Assembly (NCBI GenBank): GCA_002284615.2
Contig: MU070171.1
Location: 71,006 to 103,112 of the forward strand
Source of the DNA: Dunaliella salina
Lineage: Eukaryota > Chlorophyta > Chlorophyceae > Chlamydomonadales > Dunaliellaceae
DNA: 32,107 nt
Direction of reading: 5' to 3'
In this document: piece by piece, positions 31,401-32,107 of the stretch
How the letters are laid out: the number at the start of each line of letters is the position of its first letter
How positions within the stretch are numbered: the stretch's first letter is position 1
Translations under genes and position numbers: made by a program
Notes under the pieces: generated by a model
The model's input: only the letters and a program-made list of their open reading frames with translations
Databases searched by the model: none
What the model was told of the DNA's origin: nothing

Positions 31401-32107
31401 GTGGGTTTCACTGGGGTCGTCCCCACGAACGGCCCCCCCCTTCTGTAGGCAAACTGTCTCATTTAGCGATTTAGCGTTATTTGGCCTTATCTCAGTGCTC
31501 CCTGCACCATTCTGGGACCTGAGAAGTGCGTTGGAAAGCTAATTTTTTTCTGTACAAGCATATGTAAAAGGGGAAGGTTGAGGTGCAATGTGGGGCCACC
31601 GGCCACGAAAAGCTGTTCTGGCCACAGGCTTGCATGCCGATGCAGGAGGTGGAATTGCACCGCAACCGCTGCGTCCCCAAGCAAGATGAGCACATCCCCG
31701 GAATGGGGCAATCAAGTAGAAGCCGACAAAACTTGAATCAGGCCAAATGGTGACCTGTGTGACCAGCGGCGTGCTTTTAACTGAATCACGCTATTTTTCG
31801 GTCAATATGCGCAAGCAAGCATGGTGCTCCGAGTTCGGCTGAGTTTTCGGAGCGGAGGGTATTTCTGCAGCGCTCCGAAATCAGCGTTCCGAAAAGAGCA
31901 GTTAAACGTGTGAGGAAAATCGCTCGGCTCTATCGTTAAGAGGGGAAGACTACGGACCAAGCTGAGGGGCATGGGCGGAGTCAAATTGCTCCTCCTCCTA
32001 GCGTGCATGCAAGCAAGCATATGACGCCAAGGGAAAGGACAATGGGACAGCTCCCCCAGGAAAGGGGAACCTCCAGGGCATGTGCACGCACTTGTGGGAT
32101 GGTGCGA
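31400..32107. other. Terminal spacer with a small hairpin
   Basis: No gene recognised. TTTCGGAGCG (31845-31854) and CGCTCCGAAA (31871-31880) form a perfect 10-bp stem, and further CCGA/TTCGG pieces lie around it. GCAAGCAAGCAT occurs at about 31811 and 32009. Minus frames of about 70 codons (31487-31711, 31802-32020) have no motif. Confidence 0.45.

Noticed and set aside
31845..31880. TTTCGGAGCG/CGCTCCGAAA hairpin as a transcription terminator or RNA gene
   Set aside because: A 10-bp stem alone in a eukaryotic spacer is not enough evidence. It is noted only as structure.

Overview
The window is nuclear DNA from an intron-rich eukaryote. It has no prokaryotic gene layout: coding sequence comes as short GT-AG exons, the spacers are full of microsatellites, minisatellites and dead transposons, and there is a 460-base assembly gap (12613-13072). 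The host gene has Gly/Ser/Ala-rich inserts, and the dominant retroelement belongs to a type I associate with green algae. A chlorophyte alga (Chlamydomonadales, perhaps Dunaliella-like) is my best guess, not a demonstrated assignment.

Region 1 (1-4850) holds part of a host gene on the + strand. It encodes a DUF89/ARMT1-type metal phosphatase, most like the 4'-phosphopantetheine phosphatase domain that plants and animals fuse to type II pantothenate kinase. Four consecutive exons (197-364, 917-1095, 3615-3745, 4212-4338) join in phase. The last exon is followed by two full and one partial tandem copies, and earlier exon ends are also duplicated. The 2.5 kb third intron is largely minisatellite, and one repeat family in it carries copies of the next exon's acceptor and first codons.

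Region 2 (4850-9000) is gene-poor. It contains members of a CAGAGGTGGGCGAC-terminal repeat family that looks like a non-autonomous hAT element. The best copy (6304-7858) has perfect 14-bp inverted ends and is itself interrupted by a second hAT-like element (6536-7406).

Region 3 (about 9090-18585) is one long, decayed, 5'-truncated non-LTR retrotransposon (copy C). In order it carries a reverse-transcriptase remnant, a low-complexity linker, a PHD-like Cys/His cluster, a domain resembling PCIF1-type adenine methyltransferases, RNase H, a CCHC knuckle and a PD-(D/E)XK-like endonuclease, then a (TTTTC)n tail. A 4143-bp LTR element with 175-bp LTRs and a TTCAC target duplication sits inside it, and removing that insert restores the reading frame.

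Region 4 (18585-25150) holds three more hAT-like repeat copies, a roughly 110-bp triplicated repeat, a long near-perfect hairpin inside an ORF (22105-22157), a 180-bp tandem satellite hit by a nearly body-less retroelement tail, and a few candidate exons of an unrecognised gene.

Region 5 (25150-32107) is framed by two inverted arms of about 1 kb (25157-26130 and 29692-30772). Between them lie a duplicated 165-bp repeat, a possible C-terminal zinc-knuckle fragment of another LINE, and a nest on the minus strand: copy B of the retrotransposon, interrupted by 5'-truncated copy A, which is interrupted by a candidate tRNA-derived SINE. Each junction in that nest has a visible target-site duplication. 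The window ends in another hAT-like copy and about 700 bases with no recognisable gene.
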